A stretch of 47,160 bases of DNA from Fidelibacterota bacterium (GTDB taxonomy: Bacteria > Fidelibacterota > UBA8477 > JABMPR01), in assembly GCA_016844945.1 (NCBI GenBank), contig JAERTJ010000123.1, positions 1-47,160 on the forward strand, in the 5' to 3' direction. Positions within the stretch are counted from its first letter, which is position 1. Each line of letters opens with the position of its first letter. A model generated the notes under the pieces. The model searched no databases, had not been told where the DNA came from, and was given only the letters and a program-made list of their open reading frames with translations. Made by a program: the position numbers and the translations under genes. Below are positions 34,562 to 42,492 of the stretch, piece by piece.

Positions 34562-36547
34562 TTGGTGGAGTTTTATATCTCACAAAACTTGATTGAAAAG
34601 ATTGCCCAGAAGTACGCCATCGGTCTAAAGCAGGGGGTCCGGGTACATGCAGGTGACTTTTTGTCTATTTCTCCTGCCCACGTGCTGACCCATGATAATT
34701 CCGGTGCTGTTATCCTTAAGTATAAGGACATTGGTGCCGCCCAGATAAAGAACCCTCGTCAACCAGTATTTGCCCTGGATCATAACATTCAGGATACCAG
34801 CGAAATCAACCTGGAGAAGTATGCTGCAATTGAACAGTTTGCCAGTGAAATGGGGGTAGACTTTTATCCTGCAGGTCGGGGAATTGGCCACCAGGTTATG
34901 TGCGAAGAAGGCTATGCATGGCCAGGGTCCATGGTAGTAGCCTCTGATAGTCACGCCAATATGTATGGTGGTCTGGGGGTCCTGGGAACACCTGTTGTAC
35001 GCACTGATGCCGCTGCTATTTGGGCTACTGGAAGAACCTGGTGGCAAATCCCACCTGTAGTTCGGGTTGAGTTTAAAGGTGAATTGCGACCGGGTGTGAC
35101 AGGTAAGGATGTGATCATCACCCTGGCGGGTTTGTTTAACAATGATGAGGTCTTGAATCATGCGGTTGAGTTCCACGGGGATGGTCTTGCTGCTCTCTCA
35201 ATAGACCAGCGTTTAACAATTGCCAACATGACCACCGAATGGGGCGCCCTGACAGGTGTCTTTCCCATTGACATGATCACGTTGGATTGGCTGGAAGCTC
35301 GAGCTGTATCACTGGAAAAACGAGGTCTTGCTGGCGTTGAGTCAGATGTCGATGCTGTTGAGGGTTTCTCTCCACGTATGAATTTTGGCCAGATTTCTCA
35401 ACTCAGGCAAGATGCACCTTATGCGGATCCAGATGCCTATTATGCAAAAGAGTTGGATCTGGATTTGACGACGATCGAGCCTATGATCTCAGGTCCAGAT
35501 AATGTAAAGCGCATGACATCGGCCAATGCGATGGAAAAGCGAGCGATAAAAATTCACAAAGCCTATTTGCTTTCCTGTGTGAATAGTCGTGTTGAGGATC
35601 TGGCTGAAGCTGCAAGTGTTATTCGTGGGCACAGGGTCGCTGAGCATGTGGAATTCTATTTTGCTGCAGCTTCAAGTGATGTTCAAGCTGAGAGTGAAAG
35701 TCGTGGAGACTGGCAGGTATTGGTTGATGCCGGTGCAAAATCACTTCCACCGGGTTGTGGACCCTGTATAGGGCTGGGTGTTGGGCTTTTAGAAGAAAAT
35801 GAGGTCGGGATCTCTGCTACCAATCGCAATTTTAAGGGTCGAATGGGAGCCAGAAGTGCCAAGACGTATCTGGCATCCCCTGCTGTGGTCGCTGCTTCTG
35901 CAGTTGCAGGGTATATGGTGTCGCCTTTTGACTATGAGGAGACCAGTCCTTTGAGCTTTGTATCCATCAATCCGAAGGATGCTCTTGCGCCTGGATCCAT
36001 AGATCTGCTGGATGGATTCCAGGAGACAATCGAAGGAAATGTGGTCTTTTGTCCACAGGATAACTTGAATACGGATGGCATTTTTCCGGGAAAGTACACC
36101 TACATCGATGACTTCACGCCAGAACAGCAAGCAGCAGTAGTCATGGAAAACTATGATCCTGAATTTGTACATCTTATTGAGTCAGGTGACATCCTGGTAG
36201 GAGGGTTCAATTTTGGTACGGGGAGCTCCCGCGAGCAAGCGGTCACATCTCTGAAACACAGTGGTGTCTCTGTGATCCTGGCGGGCTCATTTAGCGAAAC
36301 CTATAAGCGTAATGCCTTCAATAATGGATTCCTAGTACTTGAAGCACCTGAATTGGTTGCTGATTTACTCGAAAACTACGGTCGGGTTGGCTTAACAGTT
36401 GCAACAGGTGTATGCGCAAAAATAAACTTTAAAAGTTCTTCCCTGGACTTCAATGGGAAGACCTATCGCTTGAGTCCAGTGGGGACAGTAGCTCAGGAGT
36501 TGGTGTTGGCTGGTGGGCTTGAAAATTGGGTAAGAGAAAGGTTATAG
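34562..36547 (+). CDS. Homoaconitase, single-chain fungal Lys4 type
   Basis: This 661-residue aconitase-superfamily hydro-lyase has [4Fe-4S] ligands Cys339, Cys399 and Cys402 ('GCGPCIGLG') and a C-terminal swivel domain ('FGTGSSREQA', about 555-565). Segments such as 'GRTWWQIPPVVRVEFKGEL', 'LFNNDEVLNHAVEF', 'LTIANMTTEWGAL' and 'VGISATNRNFKGRMG' match my recollection of yeast Lys4 much better than TCA aconitases. Lys4 converts homocitrate or homoaconitate to homoisocitrate in the 2-aminoadipate lysine pathway. Bacteria normally use split LysT/LysU. The start is TTG or GTG in the current frame; GGTGGAG followed 6 bases later by ATC (34577) would give the more natural N-terminus 'SQNLIEKI'. Confidence 0.82.
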   Translation: MVEFYISQNLIEKIAQKYAIGLKQGVRVHAGDFLSISPAHVLTHDNSGAVILKYKDIGAAQIKNPRQPVFALDHNIQDTSEINLEKYAAIEQFASEMGVDFYPAGRGIGHQVMCEEGYAWPGSMVVASDSHANMYGGLGVLGTPVVRTDAAAIWATGRTWWQIPPVVRVEFKGELRPGVTGKDVIITLAGLFNNDEVLNHAVEFHGDGLAALSIDQRLTIANMTTEWGALTGVFPIDMITLDWLEARAVSLEKRGLAGVESDVDAVEGFSPRMNFGQISQLRQDAPYADPDAYYAKELDLDLTTIEPMISGPDNVKRMTSANAMEKRAIKIHKAYLLSCVNSRVEDLAEAASVIRGHRVAEHVEFYFAAASSDVQAESESRGDWQVLVDAGAKSLPPGCGPCIGLGVGLLEENEVGISATNRNFKGRMGARSAKTYLASPAVVAASAVAGYMVSPFDYEETSPLSFVSINPKDALAPGSIDLLDGFQETIEGNVVFCPQDNLNTDGIFPGKYTYIDDFTPEQQAAVVMENYDPEFVHLIESGDILVGGFNFGTGSSREQAVTSLKHSGVSVILAGSFSETYKRNAFNNGFLVLEAPELVADLLENYGRVGLTVATGVCAKINFKSSSLDFNGKTYRLSPVGTVAQELVLAGGLENWVRERL

Positions 36548-36548
36548 C

Positions 36549-37730
36549 ATGAGTTTTACTAACTTTCTGGTTCAGAAAACCCTTCCACGAGGTGTGGAGG
36601 TGAATTCTCCAGCGTATCGTGGACATGTTGGAGTACTTGAGGGCTGGGTATCCATCCTTGGTAATTTCATTCTCTTTGTGATTAAATTCATATTTGGCTG
36701 GATAGCCAATAGTATTGCCCTCATTGCTGATGCCTTTCACACCTTATCAGATGTGGCTACTTCAGTGGTTGTGATCCTGGGATTCAAGGTATCGCAAAAG
36801 CCTGCCGATAAAGAGCATCCCTTTGGACATGGTCGTGCAGAGACCATTGCCACGTTAACCATTGCCATTCTCATGGCTATTGTAGCCCTTGAGTTCTTCA
36901 AAGGAGGTATTGACCGGCTGTTTTTCTCTGATTCTGATATTGATGTTTCAAAGCTGGATTGGTTTTTCATTGGTATTGTATCGCTCACAGCGCTTGGAAA
37001 AGCATGGATGGCCATGTTTGCCTATCAGCTTGGAGATCTCATTGATTCTGATGCCTTGCGAGGAGATGCAGTTCACCATAAGAGTGATGTGTATACAACG
37101 CTCCTGGTCATAGCCGGTCTGCTTGGTGCTCGTTTTGGAATTCCCCACGTGGATGGTATCATGGGCTTGGGTGTTGCAGTTATGATTCTGCATGCGGCCT
37201 ATGAAATTGCCCGAGAAGCCATTGATGACCTTTTGGGAAAACCGGCGACTCAAGAATTTATCCAGGAAATCAGCACGTTGGCGATCTCCGTTCCTGGTGC
37301 CAAACAGGTTCACGATGTTGTTGTACACAATTATGGTGACCAGCGTTTCATTTCCCTCCATGTTGAGATAGACGAAGATGCCACCCCTGCTGTGATGCAT
37401 AATATTGCGGACAATGTTGAACACAAACTGGCGCATGACCTGAAAGCTCAGGTTGTTACGCACATTGATCCGGTTGCAGTTTCGGGAAAGGCAATTGGAG
37501 AAATCAGAGAGATTGTCGAAAAGACAATATCAGCCTACAATGAGCAGTTTAAAGTTCAAGACTTACGCATTGTTGGAGAAGACCCAGTTGAATCTATTCT
37601 TTTTGAACTCCCCGTTCCTGCGGATTGTGAAAAAAAGGATGAAATTGAAGCATCCATTCGAGAAGCCCTGGCCCTGGCCTATGAAAGAGCAGCCGTGATC
37701 ATTGAGTTTAAGTCGCAGATGACGGAGTAG
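36549..37730 (+). CDS. Cation diffusion facilitator (zinc/iron/manganese efflux)
   Basis: This 393-residue CDF transporter has six membrane helices in the first 210 residues. The metal site is formed by 'DAFHTLSD' (HxxxD) in helix 2 and 'HHKSD' in helix 5. A cytosolic domain ('VHDVVVHNYGDQRFISLHVEID') follows. The last 90 residues are an extra domain beyond the usual 300-residue length. These proteins export Zn2+, Fe2+ or Mn2+ in exchange for protons. The ATG comes one base after the homoaconitase stop, so the two are co-transcribed. A role in metal supply for Fe-S or metal-dependent dehydrogenase neighbours is only a guess. Confidence 0.93.
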   Translation: MSFTNFLVQKTLPRGVEVNSPAYRGHVGVLEGWVSILGNFILFVIKFIFGWIANSIALIADAFHTLSDVATSVVVILGFKVSQKPADKEHPFGHGRAETIATLTIAILMAIVALEFFKGGIDRLFFSDSDIDVSKLDWFFIGIVSLTALGKAWMAMFAYQLGDLIDSDALRGDAVHHKSDVYTTLLVIAGLLGARFGIPHVDGIMGLGVAVMILHAAYEIAREAIDDLLGKPATQEFIQEISTLAISVPGAKQVHDVVVHNYGDQRFISLHVEIDEDATPAVMHNIADNVEHKLAHDLKAQVVTHIDPVAVSGKAIGEIREIVEKTISAYNEQFKVQDLRIVGEDPVESILFELPVPADCEKKDEIEASIREALALAYERAAVIIEFKSQMTE

Positions 37731-37750
37731 GTTTGTTGTGGGACGAAGGA

Positions 37751-38045
37751 AGTAGTAGGTAGTAAGTAGTAAGTAGTACGTAGTTTTGATGGAATGAGGG
37801 GTGAGTTTTGCAGACAAGTGTGAAGGGTTCCGGAGAAGGACAAAACCAGAAAAGGTCAGGTTCTATAATATTGCTCAGGCGTCCCTCGCAGAGGTGACCT
37901 ACTTTTTAATTCTCGCTAAAGATTTGAAATACATTAATGATGATCATCGAGAACAAATCGATCAAATTGACTCAAAACTGTCAAGACTAATGCAATCTAT
38001 ACAACAATGAGGCTGCAGTAACTACCTTCTACTTCATACGTTCTA
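37751..38045. repeat. GTAG-rich inverted repeats flanking a gene remnant
   Basis: The left end (37751-37785) is built of GTAGTA/AGTAGT units (AGTAGTAGGTAGTAAGTAGT). The right end (38017-38045, ACTACCTTCTACTTC...CGTTCTAC) is its imperfect inverse. The truncated four-helix-bundle gene lies between them. Confidence 0.65.
37801..38010 (+). pseudogene. Truncated four-helix-bundle (23S rRNA IVS-type) protein
   Basis: The 69-residue frame starts at GTG and corresponds to the C-terminal half of the four-helix-bundle/S23 family. 'CEGFRRRTKPEKVRFYNIAQ' and 'LAEVTYFLILAKDLKYI' match the region after the family's 'AVSIPANIAEGF' motif, here blurred to 'VSFADKCEGF'. The first 45 or so residues, holding two helices, are missing, and an in-frame stop lies two codons upstream. 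The family occurs inside 23S rRNA intervening sequences and as free genes in repeat modules, with function unknown. This copy is probably dead. Confidence 0.75.
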
Positions 38046-38066
38046 CAAAAAGGAATAAAATCAATC

Positions 38067-38765
38067 GTGGATGAAAAGAGAGCACCAGTCCTACCCCCAT
38101 TCCCCTATAAACACATCATGTGGGACTGGAATGGAACCCTTTTGGATGATTCTCATATGGCTGTCATGGTCATCAATGAGACACTGGCAAAACGAAACAT
38201 GCCCACCATTAGCCATGATCATTATCAAAAAATATTCGGTTTCCCTGTCATTGATTACTATCGAAGGTTGGGTTTTGATTTTGTTGATGAATCATTTGAG
38301 ATCGTGGGGACAGAGTTTATAGACGGTTATGAGGAACATAAATATGAGGTTGATCTTCATCCTGGTGTTAGAGAAACCTTAGGCGCGCTGTCAGCACAGG
38401 GAGTAGGTCATTCCATTTTATCAGCCTATAAACAAAATACCCTGGACGAATTGGTTGCGCACTTTGACTTAACACATCAATTCCTCAAAATTGTAGGGCT
38501 TGATAATCACTATGCTCACAGCAAGGTTGAAAACGCCATGCAATGGATGAGTGAACTGGGCATGGATAATTCTGATGTTTTATTCGTGGGGGATACAGAA
38601 CACGATTTCGAAGTGGCAGAAGCCATTGGTGTAGATTGTATCCTCATCCCAGGCGGACACCAGACCCGAGGGGCTCTTGAAAAAACAGGGACACGCGTAA
38701 TTCGGGATATAAGTGATATTCTTGAGTTAACCGCGAAGGATGCAAAAAGCACAGAGAGTAGTTAA
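38067..38765 (+). CDS. HAD-superfamily hydrolase, phosphoglycolate-phosphatase-like
   Basis: This 232-residue protein starts at GTG. Motif I is 'MWDWNGTLLDDSHMA', with Trp between the two Asp-type positions and Asn in place of the second Asp (DWNGT), a variant known in Gph-like groups. Motif II is 'ILSAYKQNT', the motif III Lys is in 'HSKVENA', and motif IV is 'LFVGDTEHDFEVA'. It is likely a small-metabolite phosphatase. The last dozen residues ('LTAKDAKSTESS') are encoded by the repeat that starts at 38727, so the original C-terminus was replaced or extended by repeat insertion. Confidence 0.87.
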   Translation: MDEKRAPVLPPFPYKHIMWDWNGTLLDDSHMAVMVINETLAKRNMPTISHDHYQKIFGFPVIDYYRRLGFDFVDESFEIVGTEFIDGYEEHKYEVDLHPGVRETLGALSAQGVGHSILSAYKQNTLDELVAHFDLTHQFLKIVGLDNHYAHSKVENAMQWMSELGMDNSDVLFVGDTEHDFEVAEAIGVDCILIPGGHQTRGALEKTGTRVIRDISDILELTAKDAKSTESS

Positions 38766-38816
38766 GCTCTGCAATCTATTCGATTACTTTGATTTCTCAG
38801 CGACCTCTGCGGTTAA
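38727..38816. repeat. 90-bp palindromic repeat with TTAACCGC ends, no cargo
   Basis: The left end is TTAACCGCGAAGGATGCAAA and the right end is CTCAGCGACCTCTGCGGTTA plus A, inverted relative to it. It overlaps the end of the HAD gene and stops 18 bases before the homoisocitrate dehydrogenase gene. The ends match those of the gene-carrying module at 34103-34555. Confidence 0.75.
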
Positions 38817-38834
38817 AAATTTCTAGGAGTTCAT

Positions 38835-40031
38835 ATGGTTAAAAGAACAATTGTTACTCTGCCCGGAGATGGAATAGGGCGCGCCGTCCTTGATCAGGCA
38901 ACTCGGGTTCTGGATGCCGCAGGGTTTGAAGCCAATTATGTAGAGGGAGATATTGGTTGGGAATTCTGGAAATCGGAAGGCGACCCCCTGCCACAGCGAA
39001 CACTCGATCTTATTGCTAAACACAAAATTGCTCTCTTCGGGGCTATCACCTCCAAGCCAAAGGATGATGCCTTTGCAGAACTGGTGCCTGAGTTACAGAA
39101 ACAAAATCTGATCTACTCCAGTCCCATTGTTGGACTCCGACAGCACTTTGGTCTGGACATCTGTCTGCGTCCCTGTCGGACCTATAAAGGGAATCCGCTG
39201 AATTTTATCAGGCGGACAGCTGGTGGGGGCGTGGATGAGCCAACCGTTGATGTTGCCATTTTTCGTCAAAATACTGAAGGGTTGTATGGTGGCGTGGAGT
39301 GGAGCAATCCTCCTGGGCAGGTTCACGACGCATTAATGACCCACCCCAAGTTTATGAGTAATTTTGGTGATACACCCATTGACGAGCTGTCTGTTTCGAC
39401 CCGTATTTTTACCAGGAAAGCCACTGAGAGAATCCTTCGGGCCGCCTTTGAATATGCCCAAAAGTATGACTACACATCTGTTACGGTTTGTGAAAAGCCA
39501 AATGTGATACGAGAGACATCAGGAATGATGTACAAAATGGCTAGGGATATCCAGAAAGCTGAATTTTCAGAGATTGAATTATGGAATACTAATATTGATG
39601 CCCAGATGATGTGGTTGACCAAGAATCCTGAGAACTATGGGGTCATCGTCGCCGGGAATATGTTTGGCGATATTGTTTCTGATGGCTTTGCTGGACTCAT
39701 TGGCGGCTTGGGCTTTGCTTCCAGCGCACAATACAATCCAGAAACAGGGGTGGGTGTATTTGAACCGACCCATGGGAGCGCCCCCAGATATGCAGATTAC
39801 CCGGTTTCAATAGTTAATCCCATCGCCATGATCGAGTCAGCCTGCATGATGTTGGATTTTATTGGTGAGCAAGCGATGGCCTTCCGGGTTCGTAATGCTG
39901 TTGCTGAAGTTGTGATGGAAGGAAAGGTTCGTACCTATGATATGGCGAAGTTAGCAGGTACAGCTGATGTCATCGACAAGGGTGCAGCATCAACCCAGCA
40001 GATGGCGGATGCGATTATAGCCAAGCTATAG
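38835..40031 (+). CDS. Homoisocitrate/isocitrate dehydrogenase family enzyme, probably homoisocitrate dehydrogenase
   Basis: This 398-residue beta-decarboxylating dehydrogenase has 'LPGDGIG', catalytic arginines R102 and R112 ('LRQ..', 'CLRP'), 'VIVAGNMFGDIVSDGFAGL' (metal Asp residues) and 'EPTHGSAP'. The substrate loop reads S95-S-P-I-V-G-L-R, which matches the loop of yeast homoisocitrate dehydrogenase Lys12 as I recall it. The Ser/Asn pair of E. coli isocitrate dehydrogenase and the Glu-Leu-Leu of isopropylmalate dehydrogenase are absent. With homoaconitase 2.3 kb upstream, oxidation of homoisocitrate to 2-oxoadipate plus CO2 is the best call. Isocitrate remains possible. Confidence 0.72.
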   Translation: MVKRTIVTLPGDGIGRAVLDQATRVLDAAGFEANYVEGDIGWEFWKSEGDPLPQRTLDLIAKHKIALFGAITSKPKDDAFAELVPELQKQNLIYSSPIVGLRQHFGLDICLRPCRTYKGNPLNFIRRTAGGGVDEPTVDVAIFRQNTEGLYGGVEWSNPPGQVHDALMTHPKFMSNFGDTPIDELSVSTRIFTRKATERILRAAFEYAQKYDYTSVTVCEKPNVIRETSGMMYKMARDIQKAEFSEIELWNTNIDAQMMWLTKNPENYGVIVAGNMFGDIVSDGFAGLIGGLGFASSAQYNPETGVGVFEPTHGSAPRYADYPVSIVNPIAMIESACMMLDFIGEQAMAFRVRNAVAEVVMEGKVRTYDMAKLAGTADVIDKGAASTQQMADAIIAKL

Positions 40032-40052
40032 TACCGAAAGTGGAAGCTGAGC

Positions 40053-40086
40053 GCTTCGGCCTAGCTCAGCACAGGCTTGTCGAAGC
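40053..40086. repeat. GCTTCG...CGAAGC dispersed palindrome
   Basis: Arms GCTTCG (40053-40058) and CGAAGC (40081-40086) enclose a GCTCAGCACAGGCTTGT core. It belongs to the 'TCGACAAGCTCAGC' class of dispersed repeats. A related fragment lies at 46551. It lies just after the dehydrogenase stop and could act as an mRNA 3' structure. Confidence 0.65.
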
Positions 40087-40279
40087 CATGATTGTCTTTT
40101 TACTCCAAAAGAGAGATTGCTTCACCCTGCGGGTTCGCAAAGACTCCCAAAGGCCAACCAATTCTTATCATATTCATTGGGTTTGTAAAATTAGTTAAAG
40201 AAACTATGAGGGTTAGAGGTCTAACTGCATAACCTAAACACTTATTTCATCAGGCAATTACGCACAAGAAAATGTTTAT

Positions 40280-40302
40280 TTAATAAATTAAGTATTTATT
40301 AA
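40280..40302. promoter_or_regulatory. Candidate operator: 9-bp perfect inverted repeat
   Basis: TTAATAAAT (40280-40288), spacer TAAGT, and ATTTATTAA (40294-40302) form a perfect palindrome in an AT-rich tract 28 bases before the first ATG of the regulator gene. Its position suits autoregulation and control of the operon by the XRE-cupin protein. Confidence 0.5.
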
Positions 40303-40329
40303 GTCGTTTAATTTTATTTAATTCCACCC

Positions 40330-40884
40330 ATGATGGATTTTATGGGAGAACGGATTAAAAAGAGACGTGAAAGTCTCAACGTGCAAGCCAGTGAATTGGC
40401 AGCTTCCATTGGGGTCAGTGCCAGTCTTATCTCACAGATTGAAAGAGGAAAGTCGTATCCTTCAATCTTAACCTTAAAAAAAATTGCTGATGCTTTGCAT
40501 ATCACCGTCGGTGAACTCATCGGTGAGCAAAGTGCCCTGAACAGTCATCCTTTGGTTAAGAAGGCTCAGAAAAAATTTGTTAAAAAGAATAAATCAGGAA
40601 CCAGATCTTACCTCTTGTCTCATCATGATCAATCCAAACTCATGGATCCCTTTCTCCTGGAATTCAGGGAGGACGGAGATTCTACAGAAATCATGACAAC
40701 TCGAAACCCAGGACAAGAATACATATATGTACTGGCCGGGAAGTTCAAGGTGCAGGTTGGCTCTGCAGAATACAATATTAATGCAGGCGATAGCTTTTAT
40801 TTCACCTCAGACGAAAACCATTTATTCACCAATATAAATAAAGGCAACTCCCAGTTTCTGTGGGTTGTGAATCAGAACAACTAG
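40330..40884 (+). CDS. XRE-family HTH plus cupin transcriptional regulator
   Basis: The protein has 184 residues. An XRE-type helix-turn-helix spans about 6-65 ('LAASIGVSASLISQIERGKS'), and a C-terminal cupin barrel spans about 105-180 ('NPGQEYIYVLAGKFKVQVG', 'AGDSFYFTSDENHLFTN'). This PuuR/SutR-like architecture commonly senses a small acid or amino compound through the cupin. It is the first gene of the aminomutase operon, 24 bases ahead of it, and is the likely pathway-specific switch. Starts at 40330, 40333 or 40342 are possible, and none has a strong Shine-Dalgarno sequence. A palindrome at 40280-40302 may be its binding site. Confidence 0.9.
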   Translation: MMDFMGERIKKRRESLNVQASELAASIGVSASLISQIERGKSYPSILTLKKIADALHITVGELIGEQSALNSHPLVKKAQKKFVKKNKSGTRSYLLSHHDQSKLMDPFLLEFREDGDSTEIMTTRNPGQEYIYVLAGKFKVQVGSAEYNINAGDSFYFTSDENHLFTNINKGNSQFLWVVNQNN

Positions 40885-40908
40885 ACACATCCATAAAGGA
40901 ATATTCAT

Positions 40909-42483
40909 ATGAATTTCACATCAACATATATAGAAGAGCTCATGGAGCATCATGGTCTCACCGATAGTGCCAGACAAATTATCAGAGACGAAAAATTACT
41001 CCCGCCAAGTCTCATCAGTCGTATGCATAGTAATTACCCTCAACACTCCATGTTCACTACATCCTCCAGAAACCTGTTTGCCCACGGAAAGAATAAATAT
41101 TCCGGTCTTGTCGGTTTTAGAGAGGTCATTGCAATTCTGGAACAGAATGGTATACACCTCACACATATCAAAGAGCGCGAACTATTCGTTGAGGTCTACG
41201 CATTCCTGGCTACAAAGCATGTTCTGGATACGGTTGATTGGGACAATTTTGAGGAAGACCCCGTTTTCCAATTGATCATTCCACAGCAAGGAATGATTGA
41301 GAAATCTGTGGTAGATGGCTACAAGGCAATTGATGATGATAAAGAGCGCATGGAATACGTCGTCACCTATCGTGACAAGACCAACCCCCACGATGGGAAG
41401 CAGCTTTTAAACCGCCCATCATTTCATACAGATGCAGGAGAATGGGAAGCTGTTGACGGTGGCCAGCACAAATATCCCCCTGTCTTTTTGCTTTTAGATA
41501 AAACGACCCAGGGTTGCTTCGCCTATTGCACCTATTGCTTCAGACATGCTCAGGTTCGTGGAGACGACGATATGTTTATCCAGGATGATGTTGTGCAAGT
41601 ACAAGACTACTGGCGAAAGCATAAAGAAATCACAGATATTCTGATGACAGGTGGAGATGCGGGTTATATGCCAACCTATCGCTTCGAAGCTTACCTCAGA
41701 CCCATAATGGATGACCCAGAACTATCTCATATCCGCACCATTCGTATTGCATCAAGGGCATTGACCTATGAGCCTGGTGTGGTAGTGAGTGAACAATGGA
41801 ACAAGACTATAGATCTGCTCAAGGAAGTTATCGACCATGGTATCCAGGTGATCTGGGTGGCCCACTTTTCTACACCCAAGGAACTCATGAACATTCACAC
41901 ACTGGCGGCTGTACGACGTTTAAGGGCCAATGGTATTCGCGTGAGAAGTCAAAGCCCGGTCATGAATCATATCAGTCTCTATATGGATGATGACGGTAAT
42001 GTCGATATAGATAAAACCGCTCAAAACTGGATCGACATTGGCAATATATTCATGATGCTGGGAATCACATTCCACTCCATGTACTGCGCCCGTCCAACAG
42101 GTGAACATGACTACTTCACATCACCCCTGGCTGATATGGATAAAATCTTTACCAAGGTGTATCAGACACTGCCTTCAGTGGGTCGTCCCACGCGTTTTAT
42201 TACCATGACCTCATCGGCAGGTAAAACATCACTTCTGGGAACAACCATGGTGAACGGTGAAAAGGCTTTTGTGCTCAAGTTTAACGAGAGCCGCAACATG
42301 GACTGGATGGATACTGTATTCCTTGCAAAGTATGATGAAAAGGAAAACACGATTGAAAAACTGGTTCCACTTGATACCGACAAGTACTTCTACGAAGATG
42401 AATTAAAAGAGATAGAAAAACATCTAGAGGATGATTTTCAAAAATACATGCAGAAACAAGAACTGGTGAATGTAACCATTTAA
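40909..42483 (+). CDS. Radical-SAM PLP-dependent 2,3-aminomutase, KamA superfamily, not lysine type
   Basis: The 524-residue protein has the radical-SAM cluster C203-x3-C207-x2-C210 ('CFAYCTYC'), the SAM motif 'GGD' (248-250), Arg212 (aligned with carboxylate-binding Arg134 of Clostridium lysine 2,3-aminomutase) and PLP lysine K439 in 'SAGKT'. The two aspartates that hold lysine's epsilon-amino group (Asp293, Asp330) are replaced: the first by Ala394 or neighbouring Arg395 ('YCARPTG'), the second by Thr432. The C-terminal zinc cysteines are missing, and the N-terminal region is about 75 residues longer than in KamA. It should shift an alpha-amino group to the beta-carbon of a non-lysine amino acid. 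The neighbours suggest 2-aminoadipate. Confidence 0.85.
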   Translation: MNFTSTYIEELMEHHGLTDSARQIIRDEKLLPPSLISRMHSNYPQHSMFTTSSRNLFAHGKNKYSGLVGFREVIAILEQNGIHLTHIKERELFVEVYAFLATKHVLDTVDWDNFEEDPVFQLIIPQQGMIEKSVVDGYKAIDDDKERMEYVVTYRDKTNPHDGKQLLNRPSFHTDAGEWEAVDGGQHKYPPVFLLLDKTTQGCFAYCTYCFRHAQVRGDDDMFIQDDVVQVQDYWRKHKEITDILMTGGDAGYMPTYRFEAYLRPIMDDPELSHIRTIRIASRALTYEPGVVVSEQWNKTIDLLKEVIDHGIQVIWVAHFSTPKELMNIHTLAAVRRLRANGIRVRSQSPVMNHISLYMDDDGNVDIDKTAQNWIDIGNIFMMLGITFHSMYCARPTGEHDYFTSPLADMDKIFTKVYQTLPSVGRPTRFITMTSSAGKTSLLGTTMVNGEKAFVLKFNESRNMDWMDTVFLAKYDEKENTIEKLVPLDTDKYFYEDELKEIEKHLEDDFQKYMQKQELVNVTI

Positions 42484-42492
42484 GGCAGAACT

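Noticed and set aside
34562..36547. TCA-cycle aconitase
   Set aside because: The signature segments fit homoaconitase Lys4 better, and the length of 661 is below the usual AcnA/AcnB or mitochondrial types. An Aquifex-type aconitase cannot be fully excluded.
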